The position numbers and the translations under genes were made by a program. The notes under the pieces were generated by a model. The model saw nothing but the letters and a program-made list of their open reading frames with translations. It did no database searches and was not told the DNA's origin. A DNA stretch of 57,347 nt, from positions 36,357,180-36,414,526 of the forward strand of contig OX485808.1 in assembly GCA_950295325.1 (NCBI GenBank). The letters run 5' to 3'. Shown piece after piece: positions 55,970 through 57,347 of this stretch. Position 1 is the first letter of the stretch; every line of letters begins with the position of its first letter. This DNA comes from Polytrichum commune (Eukaryota; Streptophyta; Polytrichopsida; Polytrichales; Polytrichaceae).

Positions 55970-56310
55970 ATCCGCTCCCCGTTCCCACCCTGTTCGCACC
56001 CGTTCCCTCCCGTCCGCGCCCGTTCCCCTCCCAGTCCGCACCCGTTCCCGCCCCCGTCCGCACTCGTTCCCCTACGTCCGCCCCCCGCGTTCCCCCCAGT
56101 CCGCACCCGTTCCCAAACGTCCGCTCCACCCCCCTCCCCCGTCCGTCCCACCCCCGTCCACTCCACCCCCCTCCGTCCGCCCCCACCCCCTCCCCCGTCC
56201 GCACCACCCCCCTCCCCCGTCCGCTCCACCCCCCGTCCGTCCGCACCACCCCCCTCCCCCGTCCGCACCACCCCCCTCTCCCGTCCGCCCCACCGTCCGC
56301 CCCACACCTT
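55970..56310. repeat. C-rich CCGTCCGC array near the right hAT end
   Basis: Units of CCCCCCTCCCCCGTCCGCAC type. Together with the left array it brackets the two genes. Pro/Arg-rich ORFs here are artefacts. Confidence 0.9.
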
Positions 56311-56625
56311 CCTTAGTCATATTTTTCTACTTTGATTTTAACAGAACCCTAAACACAATGGCAAAATGGTTTACTTGGCAAGGGAAATATGCACATCCAC
56401 GTCGGCGTTTTCTGCCACATAGGACGCCACCTTGGCAAGAAGGTAAGTATTTTACCCACCCTAGTCCATTCCCCCTATGTTGACCCTACGTGGACCCTAT
56501 TGTGTCGTGACGGAGGGGTCCGTCACGACACGACCTGACATGACGGCACGACACCGTCATGACGTCGCGATAGACAACCCTGGTGCTACGTGTGGGATCG
56601 TATGAGTGTGTGTAGCCGTTGAGTA

Positions 56626-56643
56626 AAGTGTTTTTCAACACTT
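56626..56643 (+). promoter_or_regulatory. conserved LTR hairpin (copy 2)
   Basis: AAGTGTTTTTCAACACTT, identical to the hairpin in copy 1. Confidence 0.6.
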
Positions 56644-56679
56644 GAAGCTCCCGGTCAAAATAACTCACTTGCATTATTA

Positions 56680-56844
56680 ATGGAGAAGGTGGAAGACTCT
56701 TGCGATGACAAGAAAAAAGAAGTGAAGGTTAAACGAGCAAGGGGAATGTCCTTAAGGGCATGTGTGGCTAAAGCCGCGGGGTGGACTCTTGAGAAGGCCA
56801 CCTCTAGCACAAGCCAAGAGGCTAACATTAATAAAGCACGATGA
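56680..56844 (+). CDS. LTR-encoded short conserved ORF (54 aa), copy 2
   Basis: ATG at 56680, TGA at 56842. 54 residues with MEKVEDS at the start, a Lys-rich stretch, the core GMSLRACVAKAAGWTLEKA and TSQEA.INK near the end. Compared with copy 1, nine of the 19 core codons differ only synonymously and three change the amino acid. Confidence 0.55.
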   Translation: MEKVEDSCDDKKKEVKVKRARGMSLRACVAKAAGWTLEKATSSTSQEANINKAR

Positions 56845-57129
56845 GTGAAAACAATATGCGTTCTTTGTACATGGTTCAAGGTTGTAAGAGATACATGTGA
56901 TTCTCAAAGCCATCACCCGGACTAGGACGCTTAAGGGTGGTGGATTTGGCCTCACAAGAACCAAGATTAATTAGCCTTGAAGTTAGTTGATACTTGTTAG
57001 GAGTAGTCTTTGGTTGGAGGCATTTAGAGCTTAGCTCGTTGTGTTCAACTTATAGAATTTAGACTTATATCATTTAAATTTATAGTGTTTAGAATTATGA
57101 TATTTAGAATTGTAGCATCTAGATTCCTG

Positions 57130-57347
57130 TTAGATTTAAAGCATTCAACCTTGTAGGCTTTAAGGCGGAGGCCACTTAGGCTAGCTGCTAGTTTGAAGTT
57201 GGAGGCAGTCGGTTTAATTGTTGGTTTGAAATTGGAGGCAGTTGGCTTAGCTGCTGGTTTGAAGTTAGAGGCAGTTAGGATTAGCGGTTGGGTTGAAGAG
57301 GGAGGCTAGTTAGGCCTAGCGGTTGGGTTAAGTAGAGCCAGTTAGAT
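57130..57347 (+). repeat. minisatellite in the rightmost family X LTR
   Basis: About five units of roughly 38 bp contain GGAGGCAGTTGGCTTAGC and TGCTGGTTTGAAGTT. Cut by the window end. Confidence 0.8.

Larger units (their letters stand above)
48491..56582 (+). mobile_element. 8.1-kb hAT transposon with opposite-strand accessory gene
   Basis: Inverted ends CAGGGTTGTCTAT/ATAGACAACCCTG are flanked by the exact 8-bp TSD GTGCTACG (48483-48490, 56583-56590). Subterminal motifs CCGTCACGACA/TGTCGTGACGG occur several times within 100 bp of each end. C-rich CCGTCCGC arrays lie about 230-600 bp inside both ends. It encodes an open hAT transposase (49287-52484) and, on the minus strand, a RING-type gene frame broken by three stops. 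The 708-bp element at 9986 is a deletion derivative of this family. Confidence 0.95.
47237..56956 (+). mobile_element. solo LTR, family X (copy 2), interrupted by a hAT element
   Basis: It starts TGTGAGCCCAAAATGG and ends GGCCTCACA with the exact TSD AGAAC (47232-47236, 56957-56961). The hAT at 48491-56582 lies inside; without it and one hAT TSD the LTR is about 1.62 kb. The first 600 bp closely resemble the solo LTR at 141, including the CT-rich stretch, but the minisatellite differs. Confidence 0.92.
46748..57347 (+). mobile_element. family X LTR, interrupted, running off the window
   Basis: The 5' part (46748-47236) starts TGTGAGCCCAAAATGATG and has TATATAA near 47105 followed by CT-rich sequence. 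It is interrupted by the solo LTR at 47237-56956 (TSD AGAAC) and resumes at 56957 to the window end. Its own minisatellite occupies about 57130-57347. The 3' end and any internal region lie outside the window. Confidence 0.85.

Noticed and set aside
55929-56483. Long Pro/Arg-rich and Gly-rich ORFs in the C-rich arrays (also near 48673-49067 and 10265-10576)
   Set aside because: They arise in several frames at once from simple repeats without stops.
1-57347. tRNA, rRNA or organelle sequence
   Set aside because: No cloverleaf with conserved A/B boxes, no rRNA segment and no organelle gene was recognised. The only tRNA-like match is the 12-base PBS at 3008.

Overview
The window looks like nuclear DNA of a land plant or close streptophyte. 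The evidence is spliceosomal introns with plant-like GT/AG sites, TTTAGGG telomere-type motifs, Ty3/gypsy and hAT elements, and a Tourist-type MITE. I cannot name the species; the gene families hint at a seedless plant or another large, transposon-rich genome. I see no tRNA, rRNA, organelle or bacterial operon structure.

The window is a layered nest of insertions. When insertions with recognisable target-site duplications (TSDs) are lifted out, about 20 kb of older sequence remains with four genes. G1 (+, 9.15-11.4 kb) is a decayed small gene with a Cys/His motif. G2 (-, 29.06-12.84 kb) encodes a predicted 1651-residue fusion of a ParB-like domain, a beta-class DNA N4/N6-methyltransferase-like domain and an NIF/FCP1-type HAD phosphatase-like domain. 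G3 (+, 34.65-37.72 kb) is an intact two-exon gene for a 994-residue putative DDE/RNase H-fold transposase of DUF7869 type. G4 (+, about 38.2-46.6 kb) is a decayed gene ending in a Ulp1/C48 protease-like segment. About 36 copies of a palindrome (arms GTTTGGGTCG / CGACCCAAAC) lie only in and around G2 and upstream of G3. I suggest the four genes may be the cargo of one large, undescribed DNA transposon whose ends are not visible here.

Later insertions: (i) element A, 2035-9094, a chromovirus with LTRs that look identical but a heavily decayed interior without an RT core; (ii) element B, 14359-24607, a Ty3/gypsy element with 2841-bp LTRs inserted in G2 exon 3, whose single ORF joins gag-protease in frame to the integrase tail; (iii) an LTR family called X here (TGTGAGCCC...GGCCTCACA), present as solo LTRs at 141-1970, 45274-46341 and 47237-56956 (the last interrupted), a partial LTR at 46748-47236 plus 56957-end, and a minus-strand pol-bearing element C at 39464-44480; (iv) an 8.1-kb hAT element at 48491-56582 inside the third solo LTR, and a 708-bp deletion derivative of it at 9986-10693; (v) a 531-bp MITE at 30679-31209. 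Family X LTRs carry a conserved hairpin with compensatory changes, a 54-57 codon ORF that keeps its amino acids while synonymous sites vary, and a different minisatellite in each copy.

The right-hand end gives a relative timeline: the LTR starting at 46748 is oldest, the solo LTR at 47237 landed in it (TSD AGAAC), and the hAT landed in that (TSD GTGCTACG).
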